A stretch of DNA of 64,000 bases. Source: Rhodococcus sp. RD6.2. Its GTDB lineage: Bacteria; Actinomycetota; Actinomycetes; Mycobacteriales; Mycobacteriaceae. Under the pieces are notes generated by a model. It had not been told where the DNA came from, searched no databases, and saw nothing but the letters and a program-made list of their open reading frames with translations. Shown one piece after another: positions 25,944-36,547 of this stretch. How positions within the stretch are numbered: the stretch's first letter is position 1; each line of letters opens with the position of its first letter. Where the stretch lies: assembly GCF_001040705.1 (NCBI RefSeq), contig NZ_CVQP01000008.1, forward strand, positions 118,209 through 182,208. Direction: 5' to 3'. The translations under genes and the position numbers were made by a program.

Positions 25944-25980
25944 ACGAACGCCGCGGACCCCGAAGGTCCGCGGCGTTCGT
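25944..25980 (-). terminator. nusB/efp transcript terminator hairpin
   Basis: Perfect 16-base arms (25944-25959 and 25965-25980) with a five-base loop (TTCGG on the transcribed strand), 16 bases past the nusB stop. Very stable and without a U-tract, like many actinobacterial terminators. It separates the efp-nusB transcript from the pyr promoter. Confidence 0.8.
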
Positions 25981-25995
25981 GTCGTGCATCGGCGT

Positions 25996-26496
25996 TCAGC
26001 TCTCGCCGGAGGTCTCTCGGTCGACCGGCGTCTGCGCCGTCGCCGCTGCAGCGGCACGCACCTGAGGTGCGACCAGGACGACCTGGCCGAGGATCCCGTT
26101 GATGAATCCCGGCGACTCGTCGGTCGAGAGTTCCTTCGCGAGCTCGACCGCTTCGTCGACGGCGACCACCGGAGGCACATCCGTCGCGTGGAACAGTTCC
26201 CACACCGCGATCCGGAGAATCGCACGATCCACGGCGGGCAGACGCTCGAGCGTCCAGTCCTGCAGATGGTCGGCGATGACCCGGTCGAGCCGGTCCAGGT
26301 TCTCCGCGACACCAGTGACGACGGTGACCGTGTACGGGTTGACGGGTGCGACGGTGTCGTCCTTCGAGGACAACGTCACCCGCTCGGCCGCGAGGTCCAC
26401 CGGGTCGAGATCACGCGCCTCCGCCTCGAAGAGGAAGTCGACGGCGCGCTTGCGGGCCTTGTGCCTGGCCCCGAGCTTCTTCTGGCTACCGGACAC
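25996..26496 (-). CDS. nusB: transcription antitermination factor NusB
   Basis: 166 residues, an all-helical NusB fold. [20 protein letters not shown] at the N-terminus is the basic RNA-binding face, and [20 protein letters not shown] is the conserved C-terminal helix pair. With NusE it binds boxA RNA to promote antitermination in rRNA operons. The final 20 residues are an Ala/Thr-rich tail. The GTG start lies one base after the efp stop. Confidence 0.95.
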   Translation of the reverse strand: MSGSQKKLGARHKARKRAVDFLFEAEARDLDPVDLAAERVTLSSKDDTVAPVNPYTVTVVTGVAENLDRLDRVIADHLQDWTLERLPAVDRAILRIAVWELFHATDVPPVVAVDEAVELAKELSTDESPGFINGILGQVVLVAPQVRAAAAATAQTPVDRETSGES

Positions 26497-26497
26497 G

Positions 26498-27061
26498 CTA
26501 CGAGTTCACGCGGCCCAGGTAGTTGCCGTCACGGGAGTCGATCTTCAGCTTGTCGCCCGTATTGATGAACAGCGGAACCTGGACCTCGGCGTCCGTCTCC
26601 AGCGTGGCCGGCTTGGTGCCACCGGTGGAGCGGTCGCCCTGCAGGCCCGGATCGGTGTGCTTGACGACGAGCTCGACGGTCACGGGCAGCTCGACGAACA
26701 GCGGCGCGTCCTCGTGGGTCGCGACCTGGACCTGCATGTTCTCCAGCAGGAAGCGCGCGCCCTCGCCGACGGTTGCCTCGTTGATCGAGATCTGGTCGTA
26801 GGTGTCGCCGTCCATGAAGACGTAGTCGCTACCGTCGTGGTACAGGTACGTCATGTCGCGGCGGTCGACGGTCGCGGTCTCGACCTTGACGCCCGCGTTG
26901 AAGGTCTTGTCGACATTCTTGCCGGAGAGCACGTTCTTGAGCTTGGTGCGCACGAACGCGGGACCCTTGCCCGGCTTGACGTGCTGGAACTCGATGATCT
27001 GCCAGAGCTGGCCCTCGATCTTCAGTACGAGCCCGTTCTTGAAATCACTGGTGTCAGCCAC
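26498..27061 (-). CDS. efp: translation elongation factor P
   Basis: 187 residues, three beta-barrel domains. The loop [14 protein letters not shown] puts Lys32 at the position that enters the peptidyl-transferase centre to rescue polyproline stalls. No modification enzyme is nearby. GTG start with AAGGAG about 11 bases upstream. It forms the efp-nusB unit downstream of the M24 peptidase, the mycobacterial order. Confidence 0.97.
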   Translation of the reverse strand: MADTSDFKNGLVLKIEGQLWQIIEFQHVKPGKGPAFVRTKLKNVLSGKNVDKTFNAGVKVETATVDRRDMTYLYHDGSDYVFMDGDTYDQISINEATVGEGARFLLENMQVQVATHEDAPLFVELPVTVELVVKHTDPGLQGDRSTGGTKPATLETDAEVQVPLFINTGDKLKIDSRDGNYLGRVNS

Positions 27062-27079
27062 TGGCTTCGTGTCTCCTTA

Positions 27080-28186
27080 TTAAACGATTGTCAGATCTTT
27101 GCTGGTGAGCGTGAGGAGCTCCGGCTCCTCCTCGCGAACCACGAGAGTGTCCTCGATCCGGACGCCTCCGCGTCCCGAGAAGTACACCCCGGGCTCGACG
27201 GTCACCGCAGCACCGGCTAGTAGTGTACCGGCCCCGGCCTTGCCGATTCCCGGCGCTTCGTGGATCTCGAGGCCGACGCCGTGCCCGAGACCGTGCAGGA
27301 ACAGCTCGCCGTAGCCCGCTGCCTCGATCACCGAACGCGACGCCGCATCCACCTCGGCCAGCGGGGCACCCGGCGCCAGCGCCGCGCGTCCGGCCGCCTG
27401 TGAGCGCGACACCAGGTCGTACACGTCACGCTGCCAGTCGGCCGCCGACCCCAGTACGTAGGTGCGGGTCATGTCCGAGTGGTAACCGGCGACGGTGGCA
27501 CCGAAGTCGAGTTTGACGAAGTCGCCCGACGCGAGCACCGCGTCGGTGGGCCGGTGGTGCGGAATCGCCGAGTTCGCACCGGCCGCGACGATCGTCTCGA
27601 ACGAGATGCCGTCGGCGCCGTTCTCGAGCATGAGGAACTCCAACTCGCGACCGACCTCGCGTTCCGTCCGTCCCGGCCGCAGCCCGCCGCGTTCGATCAG
27701 CGCGGCGAGTGCCACGTCGGCTGCTGTGCACGCGCGCCGGAGCAGACCGATCTCGTGTTCGTCCTTGACCTCCCGCAGGCGTTCGACCACGCGGGGGCAG
27801 CGGGTCAACGTCAGGTTCGGCGCAGCGTCGCGCCATCCCGCGAGGGCGTCGACCGTAACGACGTGACTCTCGAATCCGGCTCGCACACCTGGGCGGTCGG
27901 CGAGCGTGCGGATCAGCGCGGCGGCGCTCGCCCGGTCGATGATCGCCCGCAGGTCCGGCACCTGTTCCCCGACCTGGGTGACGTAACGACCGTCGGTGCA
28001 GACGACGGTGCCGTCCTCCGCGCCCGGCTCGTCGGCGGCGTCGACGACGAGCGCCGCGTTCGATCCCGTGAAACCGGTGAGGTACCGGATGTTGAGGAGG
28101 TCGGTGACGATCAGGACGTCGAGTTCGCGGTCGGTGAGCAGGCGGCGCAGTGCGGCCCGCCGGGCTCCGTGATCTGCAGTGGACAT
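27080..28186 (-). CDS. pepQ: M24 Xaa-Pro dipeptidase/aminopeptidase
   Basis: About 368 residues. An N-terminal creatinase-like domain (about 1-130) precedes the pita-bread catalytic domain. Metal ligands are visible in [20 protein letters not shown] (two Asp), [12 protein letters not shown] (His, Glu), TVEPGVYF and VRIEDT (Glu residues). It cleaves peptide bonds next to proline. Start taken as ATG 28186; an in-frame ATG at 28213 is possible. It is the counterpart of Rv2535c beside efp. Confidence 0.9.
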   Translation of the reverse strand: MSTADHGARRAALRRLLTDRELDVLIVTDLLNIRYLTGFTGSNAALVVDAADEPGAEDGTVVCTDGRYVTQVGEQVPDLRAIIDRASAAALIRTLADRPGVRAGFESHVVTVDALAGWRDAAPNLTLTRCPRVVERLREVKDEHEIGLLRRACTAADVALAALIERGGLRPGRTEREVGRELEFLMLENGADGISFETIVAAGANSAIPHHRPTDAVLASGDFVKLDFGATVAGYHSDMTRTYVLGSAADWQRDVYDLVSRSQAAGRAALAPGAPLAEVDAASRSVIEAAGYGELFLHGLGHGVGLEIHEAPGIGKAGAGTLLAGAAVTVEPGVYFSGRGGVRIEDTLVVREEEPELLTLTSKDLTIV

Positions 28187-28310
28187 GGGCCCAAACGTAC
28201 GACAGCCGGGCACCGACTTCGTGCGGAAGGCGACTGTGACCGGATGATGTCCGTCACCGTCGATGTCGGTTGCGTCACGCCACGAACGTGACCCTCGTTA
28301 CGCTGTGGGT

Positions 28311-28934
28311 ATGAACTCCTGGATTGTTCGTGGACTCGGCATGACCTTCGTGCATGTCGTCACCCGGGTCGCGCTGGGCGTCGCGGTCGCGGCCTGGCCA
28401 CTGCACGGGTCGCTGATGAGGTGGCTCGGCCTGGCCGTCGTCGTGCTCGCCGCCCTCGTGTGGGCCGGTCTCGACGGTATCCGCGACGCTCGTGCGCACC
28501 CGTCGGAGCGGGAGGAAGCCGACCTGACGATGACCTGGCTCAAGGCCGGTGCAGTCGCGGGTCTGCTCTCCGGTGCACTGTGCTGGCTCATCGGGTCGGT
28601 CTCCGACGTCTCGCTCGGCGAGAACTCGCTGTTCTTCGAGCTCACCTCGGGTGCGGCGTTCACCCTGCTGCTCGTGTTCGTCCCCGCGATGCTGGCGGTC
28701 GCGGTCGGCCGATTCATCGCTCACCGAGACGCACAGAAGAACGAGGCGACCGAGGATCGGACCGCGGCACCGGTCCCGGTCGGAGTCGGCGCAGCAGGCG
28801 GCGACGAGTGGGCACACGAGGACGACGGCTACGGATTCGCCGAGGGCCCGTACTCGGACCCGGCCACCAGCGCGGACGGCTACCCCGACGACGCACCGAC
28901 CGAGGCGTTCCGCGCCGTCCGACCCCAGGAATAG
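28311..28934 (+). CDS. four-TM membrane protein (B-4DMT family type)
   Basis: 207 residues. Four hydrophobic segments (about 10-30, 35-55, 75-98, 108-133) are followed by an acidic, disordered cytoplasmic tail of about 70 residues. Position and layout match Rv2536 of M. tuberculosis, placed in the B-4DMT transporter-like family. Function unknown. It is divergent from the M24 peptidase and convergent with the next gene, 14 bases apart. It marks the left conserved edge of the accessory insertion. Confidence 0.8.
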   Translation: MNSWIVRGLGMTFVHVVTRVALGVAVAAWPLHGSLMRWLGLAVVVLAALVWAGLDGIRDARAHPSEREEADLTMTWLKAGAVAGLLSGALCWLIGSVSDVSLGENSLFFELTSGAAFTLLLVFVPAMLAVAVGRFIAHRDAQKNEATEDRTAAPVPVGVGAAGGDEWAHEDDGYGFAEGPYSDPATSADGYPDDAPTEAFRAVRPQE

Positions 28935-28948
28935 CCTGGGACTTCAAT

Positions 28949-29476
28949 TCACGCGAGCATCATGGCGACGAAGCCCGCGACGTACAAAAGCGCGAAGAGG
29001 ACTGGAATCCACTTCTCGAGATGGGCGAGTGGCCAGTACCGGGACCGGTCTGCGCCCTCGCCCAGCGCCCACCATTCGGCGCGCCAGAATGGGGAGGCCG
29101 GGAGTCGTTCCTCGAGGGCGCCGACGACCCGATACTTGGCGCTGTTGAGCAGCCGGTAGCTGCGCACCAGGTAGAACCAGGCGGCGCACTGGCCGAGTAC
29201 CGCGACCAGTGGAATTGCCAGCCACGATCGAGTGCCCTCAGGGGCAGCCTCGCCGAACGTGGCGACGACGGTGACTATGCCGGTGTTCAGCGTCAGGAAG
29301 AACGAGTTCGCGAGTCCGCGGCGGGCGCTGATGCGGTCTGCCATCTCGACGTAGAGCCGGTATTGTTCGAGCACCGCGGCCTCGACGGTCATGACCTTGC
29401 CGTCGGGCCGCGTGTCATGTGGTGCGTCGTTCCAGAGTCGGTCGCGGAGCTCGGACTGACTGTCTCGGCCATCCAC
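28949..29476 (-). CDS. RipA-like small three-TM membrane protein, divergent partner of a SIR2-TIR/nSTAND module
   Basis: 175 residues from a GTG at 29476 with AGGAGG seven bases upstream. A short cytoplasmic segment contains LEQYRLYVEMADRISARRG, followed by TM1 (ANSFFLTLNTGIVTVVATF), TM2 (about 95-115) and TM3 at the extreme C-terminus. The YRLYVEMADRISxRR-xxN-FFLTLNT block matches my memory of the RipA-like octameric membrane family, which often sits beside TIR, SIR2 and nucleotide-signalling genes. It is a plausible membrane effector or sensor. It is not a paralogue of the neighbouring housekeeping membrane gene. Confidence 0.7.
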   Translation of the reverse strand: MDGRDSQSELRDRLWNDAPHDTRPDGKVMTVEAAVLEQYRLYVEMADRISARRGLANSFFLTLNTGIVTVVATFGEAAPEGTRSWLAIPLVAVLGQCAAWFYLVRSYRLLNSAKYRVVGALEERLPASPFWRAEWWALGEGADRSRYWPLAHLEKWIPVLFALLYVAGFVAMMLA

Positions 29477-29642
29477 GCTGCACCTCCTGGGGTGTCGCCG
29501 CGCCTTGCTCGCTGTTCCATTCTCCCGCGCCAGCCGGTCCGACATGCCAGGAACCCTCGCTCGAGTTCCCGCCTATCCGACTCTTCGGAGCCCGCTCGCC
29601 GCACCTGCCACGCATGCATTCCGCATGAGCACTCTCGCAGTC

Positions 29643-29659
29643 GAGTAGTCGGCTACTCT
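29643..29659. promoter_or_regulatory. inverted repeat overlapping a possible -10 before the SIR2-TIR gene
   Basis: GAGTAG-TCGG-CTACTC is a perfect 6-base inverted repeat, and TACTCT (29654-29659) within its right arm fits a -10 element 35 bases upstream of the ATG. It could be an operator in the 217-base divergent interval 29477-29693, where no other element was recognised. Confidence 0.35.
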
Positions 29660-29693
29660 GGCTGCGGCTCCGTCCGCCGAGCACCATGAATTC

Positions 29694-31106
29694 ATGCCTC
29701 AGTTGTCCACCACGGACGCGAACGACGTCTTCTGGGAGGACCTCCTCTCCCATATCGGGGGTCGACTCCTGGTACCCGTCGTCGGTCCGGACATGACATT
29801 GGTCAAGGTCGGCACCACCGAGGAGCGACTCGGAACACTCATCGGACGGCGCTTGGCCGATCGCTATCGCCTGCCACCGGGGTCGACCACGATGGGTGAC
29901 GCGGTGGCGGCCTTCCTGCACGAGCGCGGCCGGGATGAGATCGAGCGACTGTACCGCGTCATCAACGACATCATCGCCGAGGTGGATCCCGTTCCCGGAG
30001 ACGCGCTCCGGAACCTCGCCGCGATCGACAATGTTCCCCTGTTCGTGAGCACCACCCCGGACCGGTTGCTCGCAACCGCGGTGAACGACGTCCGGTTCCA
30101 CGGCCGCCCGGGTGTTCGGGAAGTGTCGTTCTCCCCGAATCAGAGCACGAGCGAACAGTCACGCAACTCGGAACCAGCGGAGAGTACCGACACCGTCGTT
30201 CTGAACTTGTTCGGCCAAACGTCGTCGACGCCCCAGTACGCGATTCACGAGGAAGACCGACTCGAGTGGCTCCACTCATTGCTCAGCGACGCGGCGAGCC
30301 TTCCCGATTGGCTCGACTATCCGCTGAAGCACCATCCGTTGTTGTTCCTCGGATGCGAAATACCGGACTGGCTGGGACGATTCCTGCTTCGCATGTCCAG
30401 CAACTCACGCCTGTCGCTGGAACGCAACCAGCAGTTCTTCTTCGTCGGCAAGTCCATCTCGCCCACACTGTCGAACTTCTTCGCGACCTACTGCCGTAGG
30501 ACGATGGTCCAGCAGTTGGACATGGAGCCTTCCGAGTTCGTCGTGGAGCTGCGCGCACGCTGGGAGCGTCGGACCGCGAGCAGGGCGCGTCCGCCGCTCG
30601 ACCAGACGGATCGTTCGCGGGGAGTCGGCTCCACCAGTTCACCGTCGTCCCCTCCGACCATCTTCATCAGTTACATGAGGGAGGACGCCGATGCCGCCCG
30701 GCGGCTCTACGACGCGATCGACGGCCTCGGCGGAGACGTGTGGCTGGACGAGCGGCAGATCAGCCCGGGCGATGAGTGGGAGAAGGAAGTCCTGGCGAGA
30801 ATTCACGGAACCGTTCGATTGTTCGTCCCGGTCATCTCACGCAACACGGAGGCCGAGGACGAAGGCTACGTCTTCCGGGAGTGGCTGGAGGCGGCGGATC
30901 GCTCGCGCTCGATTCCACGCCGGAGATTCATCGTCCCGGTTGTCATCGACGACGACTACGAGGGTGACGCGAGGCGATACCAGCAGATTCCGGAAGAGTT
31001 CAGCCGCTTGCATTTCGGTCGGGCTCCGGGAGGCGACCCGGATGCCGAGTTGCTCGATGTGCTGACTGCCGAAATCCGCGCCATGCGGCGCACCAATGCG
31101 GCCTGA
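29694..31106 (+). CDS. SIR2-like/TIR fusion protein, candidate defence NADase
   Basis: 470 residues. Residues about 10-290 form a SIR2-like Rossmann domain: VVGPDM (29-34), VSTTPDRLL (118-126, in place of TTNYD), VLNLFG (169-174) and LLFLGCEIPDWLGRF (216-230). Where relatives have a catalytic His before L-x-G, this protein has Asn171. A Ser/Pro linker (about 300-321) leads to a TIR domain: TIFISYMREDADAARRLYDA (322-341), DVWLDERQISPGDEW, then YVFREWLEA with E396 as candidate NADase glutamate. It ends 15 bases before the nSTAND gene. The likely role is NAD cleavage or signalling after the partner senses infection. Start ATG 29694 has only a weak ribosome site. Confidence 0.78.
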   Translation: MPQLSTTDANDVFWEDLLSHIGGRLLVPVVGPDMTLVKVGTTEERLGTLIGRRLADRYRLPPGSTTMGDAVAAFLHERGRDEIERLYRVINDIIAEVDPVPGDALRNLAAIDNVPLFVSTTPDRLLATAVNDVRFHGRPGVREVSFSPNQSTSEQSRNSEPAESTDTVVLNLFGQTSSTPQYAIHEEDRLEWLHSLLSDAASLPDWLDYPLKHHPLLFLGCEIPDWLGRFLLRMSSNSRLSLERNQQFFFVGKSISPTLSNFFATYCRRTMVQQLDMEPSEFVVELRARWERRTASRARPPLDQTDRSRGVGSTSSPSSPPTIFISYMREDADAARRLYDAIDGLGGDVWLDERQISPGDEWEKEVLARIHGTVRLFVPVISRNTEAEDEGYVFREWLEAADRSRSIPRRRFIVPVVIDDDYEGDARRYQQIPEEFSRLHFGRAPGGDPDAELLDVLTAEIRAMRRTNAA

Positions 31107-31121
31107 CCGACGGAGCATGCC

Positions 31122-34100
31122 ATGCAGCTCGACAGAGACAACCCGTGGCCTGGGTTGGCATCATTCGAAGAGGACGCGCAGGCCTACTTCTTCGGGCGCA
31201 ACCGTGAAATTGGAGCGCTGGGAAACCACGTCCTCGACTCGCCCGTCACCGTCCTGTACGGCCGTTCCGGCCTAGGCAAGACGTCCCTGCTTCAGGCGGG
31301 ACTGTTTCCCGTCCTGCGTGCACGCCACCTGCTGCCGATCTATGTTCGGTTCGATTTGAAGCCGGACGCGGCACGACTCGTCGACCAGCTCCGACACGCT
31401 GTCTGCGATTCGATCCGGGCCCAGGCGCCTGACGCGGTCCTGCCCTCGGAAGGCGAATTACTCTGGGAGTACCTGCATCGCAAGGACTTCGAGCTGTGGA
31501 GCGCGCAGAACTATCCGCTCACCCCCGTGATCGTCCTCGATCAGTTCGAAGAACTGTTCACCCTGGGCGAGCGAGTTCCCGACCTCGTTCGCGAGTTCAG
31601 GGACGATCTCGGCGATCTGGCCGAGAACCGCATACCCGCAGACCTGGCCGCACGGATCGAGAACGACGAGGGCGTGGCTGCGCGATTCGACCTGCGGTCA
31701 CGCACGTCGAAGCTGTTGATCAGCCTGCGCGAGGACTTCCTCCCCGAGCTCGAAGGCTGGCGACAGCTCATTCCATCGCTGGGACGCTCACGAGTGCGCC
31801 TGCTGAACCTGCGCGCAAGCGACGCCCTTGCCGCCGTGCACGAACCAGCGGCGCACCTCATGACAGAGCCACTGGCTCGCCGGGTGGTCGCCATCGTCGC
31901 GGGCGAAGACCTGCACCGCGGCCACGACACCGCCCACTCCGAGTCCGATCATCCCCACGATCACCGCGGCGAATCGGACGTGGAACCCGCACTGCTGAGC
32001 CTGTTCTGCCGCGAGCTCAACGAGGAGAGGAAGCGACGTGGGCAGCCGCAGTTCGACAAGCAGCTCGTCGAGGACGCCAAACGCGACATCCTGTCGAACT
32101 ACTACTCATCGTGCGTCAATGGGATGCCGCCCCGCGTCGCGCGCTTCATCGAGTCCGAGCTGATCACCGAAAAGGGTTTCCGCAACAGCTACCCCCGCGA
32201 GGACGCGGTGCCGTCGCACCTGACGGATGACGAACTCACCCGGCTGATTCAGTCGCGGCTGCTCCGGATCGAGGAGCGCTACGGCGCGCAACGGATCGAA
32301 CTGACCCACGATGTGCTCACGCGTGTCGTGCGAGAACACCGTGATCGCCGCCGTGTGCAGGAGGAGAGTGCAGCACGCGAGGCGCGCCACGCCGCGGCGC
32401 AGCAACGCCAGCAGGCCGCGCTCCGCGACGCCCATGAGCGCCAACGGGAAGCCGAGAACTACGCCCGCGCGCTGCGCAAACGCTCCCGCACCCTGCGCGC
32501 GGTACTGGCAGGCACCGTGATCATCGCTGTGCTGGCCGTCGTCGCGGCGCTTCTCACTTGGCGGGCATACGACGAGGCCAATACCCGCAAACAGGAGGCG
32601 CTCGGCGAACGACTCGCTTCGGAAGGGCAGGCGATCCTCTCTGGCGGTCAACCAGGCAGTGAACTTCCCGCGTTCGTCAAGGTTATTGCTGCACAGAATC
32701 TTTCACCGCAAGCCAACGTTGGAGGACTGCGCCTGGCGGTCGACGGTTGGTCGAACCTTGACGAGATATATCCGAACTCGGGCATGTTCAGCCGCATCCT
32801 CAGCGGCGACGGTCAGCGCGTCGCGAACACCGACGACGATGGCGTTCATCTGATCGACACCCGAACGTGGATGCCGGTCGGCGCTCCGGTCGACAATCCG
32901 GCCGCGTATGCCACTGCGATCGACTTCAGTGGCCGCTACCTCACGATCTTTGACAGCACCGACAAAACCACTGGCGTGTGGGACACCGACACCGGAGATT
33001 ACATCGGGCAACGGGTGCCTGGCGGAACCACAGTTGGCGAAGCCGCTGTCAGCATGGATGGGCGTCGGGTTGCAGTGAGCGACGACCAAGGATTGCGGCT
33101 GTGGGACCCCAAGACGGGGCAGCCGGTTGCCACATTGACAACCGATCCCGGCATCAGCGTCACCGCACTGGCGTTCAGCCCCGACGGACGTCGACTCGCT
33201 ACAGCCACCAGCGACCGCGAGGGCACAATCCAACTGTGGGATGCCGAAACCGGAGCTGCGCTTCGCGAGACATCGCAGTTCCGCGACGAAGCAATCCGCG
33301 ACTACGACTTCGTCTCAAGCCTCGCTTTCAGTCCGGACGGGACCGTGGTCGCCGCTGGCGGATTTACAGTAGGTGTTTCGTCACTGAATGGCGGAACGCC
33401 ACTAAGGATATGGAATGCCGACACCGGCGAATTGATTGGAGCACCCGCAGCAGGCGACTACGGCCTGATCTGGTCCCTAGCGTTTAGCCCCGACGGCCAC
33501 CATATCGTTACCGGTAGCACCGACAAAAGCGTGCGACTGTGGGACGGGGCCACAGGTCAGCCGACTGGCAATCAATTGCGCTTTCAATCACCGGTGGAGC
33601 ATGTCGCATTCACGAAAGCGGAGGACTCGCTAATTGCAGTGACCGATGAGTCCGTTCAGAAGCTGGATGGACAACTCGATGAGCAGCTGCTCGTAGAGAC
33701 GGCGGGCAGCAAGGCCGCCCCACTAGACCTCGCTGACACCCTAGGTGTGGATACCACCACAGATGTACCTCAGATCGTGTTCACGCGGGACAACTCAAGA
33801 CACCGTTTGAATGCCGACACCGGGGAGCACATCAGCACCTTCACGAACGACACGCTCCGGTCAGTCCGGACGCAAAGCGGCAAGGCTGCGGACTGGAGTC
33901 GCGACTATCGATGGCTCGCCATCGCCGGAGAGGACAACGCGATTCGTATCCTCGACACGTCAAACGGACGACCCGCAGGCCAGCCCGTCACCGGATACAA
34001 CGGAGCCGACAAAGGGTTCACGATCAGCCCCGACGGGAAGGTCCTCGCGTACACCAGCGATGACAACGCCGTGCGATTGTGGGACACGCAGAGAGGCAAA

Positions 34101-34796
34101 CAGATCGGAGATCCGCTCTCCGGCGATGAAGCCGCGACCTACGAGGTCACTTTCAGCCAGGACGGCACCCACCTGTTCGCACGAGGCGACAGCTCGATCT
34201 GGGTGTGGGACATGACTATGCGGCCACCTTTGGGAGAGCAGGTCGCCGGTCGGGATAGTCCGACCTACTTCGACGACATGGCCGTGAGTCCCGACGGTCA
34301 CCGAGTCGCAACTGCGACACTCCGAGGTGAAATTCAAGTATGGGACGTTGACAGCGGTGAGTCCATCGGCAAGCCCATGACGGGGCACAGCGGCATATCC
34401 GGCATCGTGTACAGCCCCAATGGCGACTTCCTGGCGTCGATCGGCGATGTGGGCACCGACGACACCCTGCGGTTCTGGGATGCCGAATCGGGCGAGCAAG
34501 TCGGCCAGCCAGTGGATACAGAATCCATAGGCGCTGCGGGCTCGGTGGAATTCGGCAAGGACGGACAGACTGCCTACATCGTTGGACTGCCTGTGACGCT
34601 GACCGGCAGCGGGCCAACTGCCGGGAGCCCCGCGGTCTGGCAGCTTCCCGCGCCGGCGGCGTGGAAGGACGTGCTGTGCGAGAAGCTGGTCGCCAACCCG
34701 AGCGAGGAGCAGTGGCGGGAGTGGGTCTCTCCCGACGTCGAGTACAAGGAACCATGCCCCGGCAAACCCCGAGCCGCCGACACCAGCAGTGAATGA
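31122..34796 (+). CDS. nSTAND NTPase with TM helix and WD40-like double propeller
   Basis: 1224 residues. The N-terminus NPWPGLASFEEDAQAYFFGR (7-26) is the nSTAND1 opening. Walker A GRSGLGKT (47-54), Walker B VIVLDQFEELF (135-145), and RIELTHDVLTRVVREHR (390-406) closes the winged-helix part. A coiled Gln/Arg/Ala-rich stretch (410-455) precedes one TM helix (457-478). From about 540 to 1190, roughly 14 blades of the FSPDG...LWD type suggest two seven-bladed propellers. A C-terminal cap (WKDVLCEKL, then YKEPCPG) is usual for the family. Base composition falls in the propeller region compared with its neighbours, a sign of transfer. It is the probable sensor/ATPase of the module with the SIR2-TIR protein. 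Confidence 0.88.
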   Translation: MQLDRDNPWPGLASFEEDAQAYFFGRNREIGALGNHVLDSPVTVLYGRSGLGKTSLLQAGLFPVLRARHLLPIYVRFDLKPDAARLVDQLRHAVCDSIRAQAPDAVLPSEGELLWEYLHRKDFELWSAQNYPLTPVIVLDQFEELFTLGERVPDLVREFRDDLGDLAENRIPADLAARIENDEGVAARFDLRSRTSKLLISLREDFLPELEGWRQLIPSLGRSRVRLLNLRASDALAAVHEPAAHLMTEPLARRVVAIVAGEDLHRGHDTAHSESDHPHDHRGESDVEPALLSLFCRELNEERKRRGQPQFDKQLVEDAKRDILSNYYSSCVNGMPPRVARFIESELITEKGFRNSYPREDAVPSHLTDDELTRLIQSRLLRIEERYGAQRIELTHDVLTRVVREHRDRRRVQEESAAREARHAAAQQRQQAALRDAHERQREAENYARALRKRSRTLRAVLAGTVIIAVLAVVAALLTWRAYDEANTRKQEALGERLASEGQAILSGGQPGSELPAFVKVIAAQNLSPQANVGGLRLAVDGWSNLDEIYPNSGMFSRILSGDGQRVANTDDDGVHLIDTRTWMPVGAPVDNPAAYATAIDFSGRYLTIFDSTDKTTGVWDTDTGDYIGQRVPGGTTVGEAAVSMDGRRVAVSDDQGLRLWDPKTGQPVATLTTDPGISVTALAFSPDGRRLATATSDREGTIQLWDAETGAALRETSQFRDEAIRDYDFVSSLAFSPDGTVVAAGGFTVGVSSLNGGTPLRIWNADTGELIGAPAAGDYGLIWSLAFSPDGHHIVTGSTDKSVRLWDGATGQPTGNQLRFQSPVEHVAFTKAEDSLIAVTDESVQKLDGQLDEQLLVETAGSKAAPLDLADTLGVDTTTDVPQIVFTRDNSRHRLNADTGEHISTFTNDTLRSVRTQSGKAADWSRDYRWLAIAGEDNAIRILDTSNGRPAGQPVTGYNGADKGFTISPDGKVLAYTSDDNAVRLWDTQRGKQIGDPLSGDEAATYEVTFSQDGTHLFARGDSSIWVWDMTMRPPLGEQVAGRDSPTYFDDMAVSPDGHRVATATLRGEIQVWDVDSGESIGKPMTGHSGISGIVYSPNGDFLASIGDVGTDDTLRFWDAESGEQVGQPVDTESIGAAGSVEFGKDGQTAYIVGLPVTLTGSGPTAGSPAVWQLPAPAAWKDVLCEKLVANPSEEQWREWVSPDVEYKEPCPGKPRAADTSSE

Positions 34797-34817
34797 GGCA
34801 CGACCTGCGGAAGGGAA

Positions 34818-34841
34818 GTCGCGGGGCTGACACCCCGCGAC
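34818..34841. terminator. bidirectional terminator between the nSTAND gene and aroB
   Basis: Perfect 9-base stem GTCGCGGGG/CCCCGCGAC with loop CTGACA, 22 bases past the nSTAND stop and 34 bases past the convergent aroB stop. No T-tract. Confidence 0.75.
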
Positions 34842-34874
34842 CCCACCTCCCGCCCGCAGCGGCGTGCGAGCCCG

Positions 34875-36543
<1,669 letters not shown>

Positions 36544-36547
<4 letters not shown>

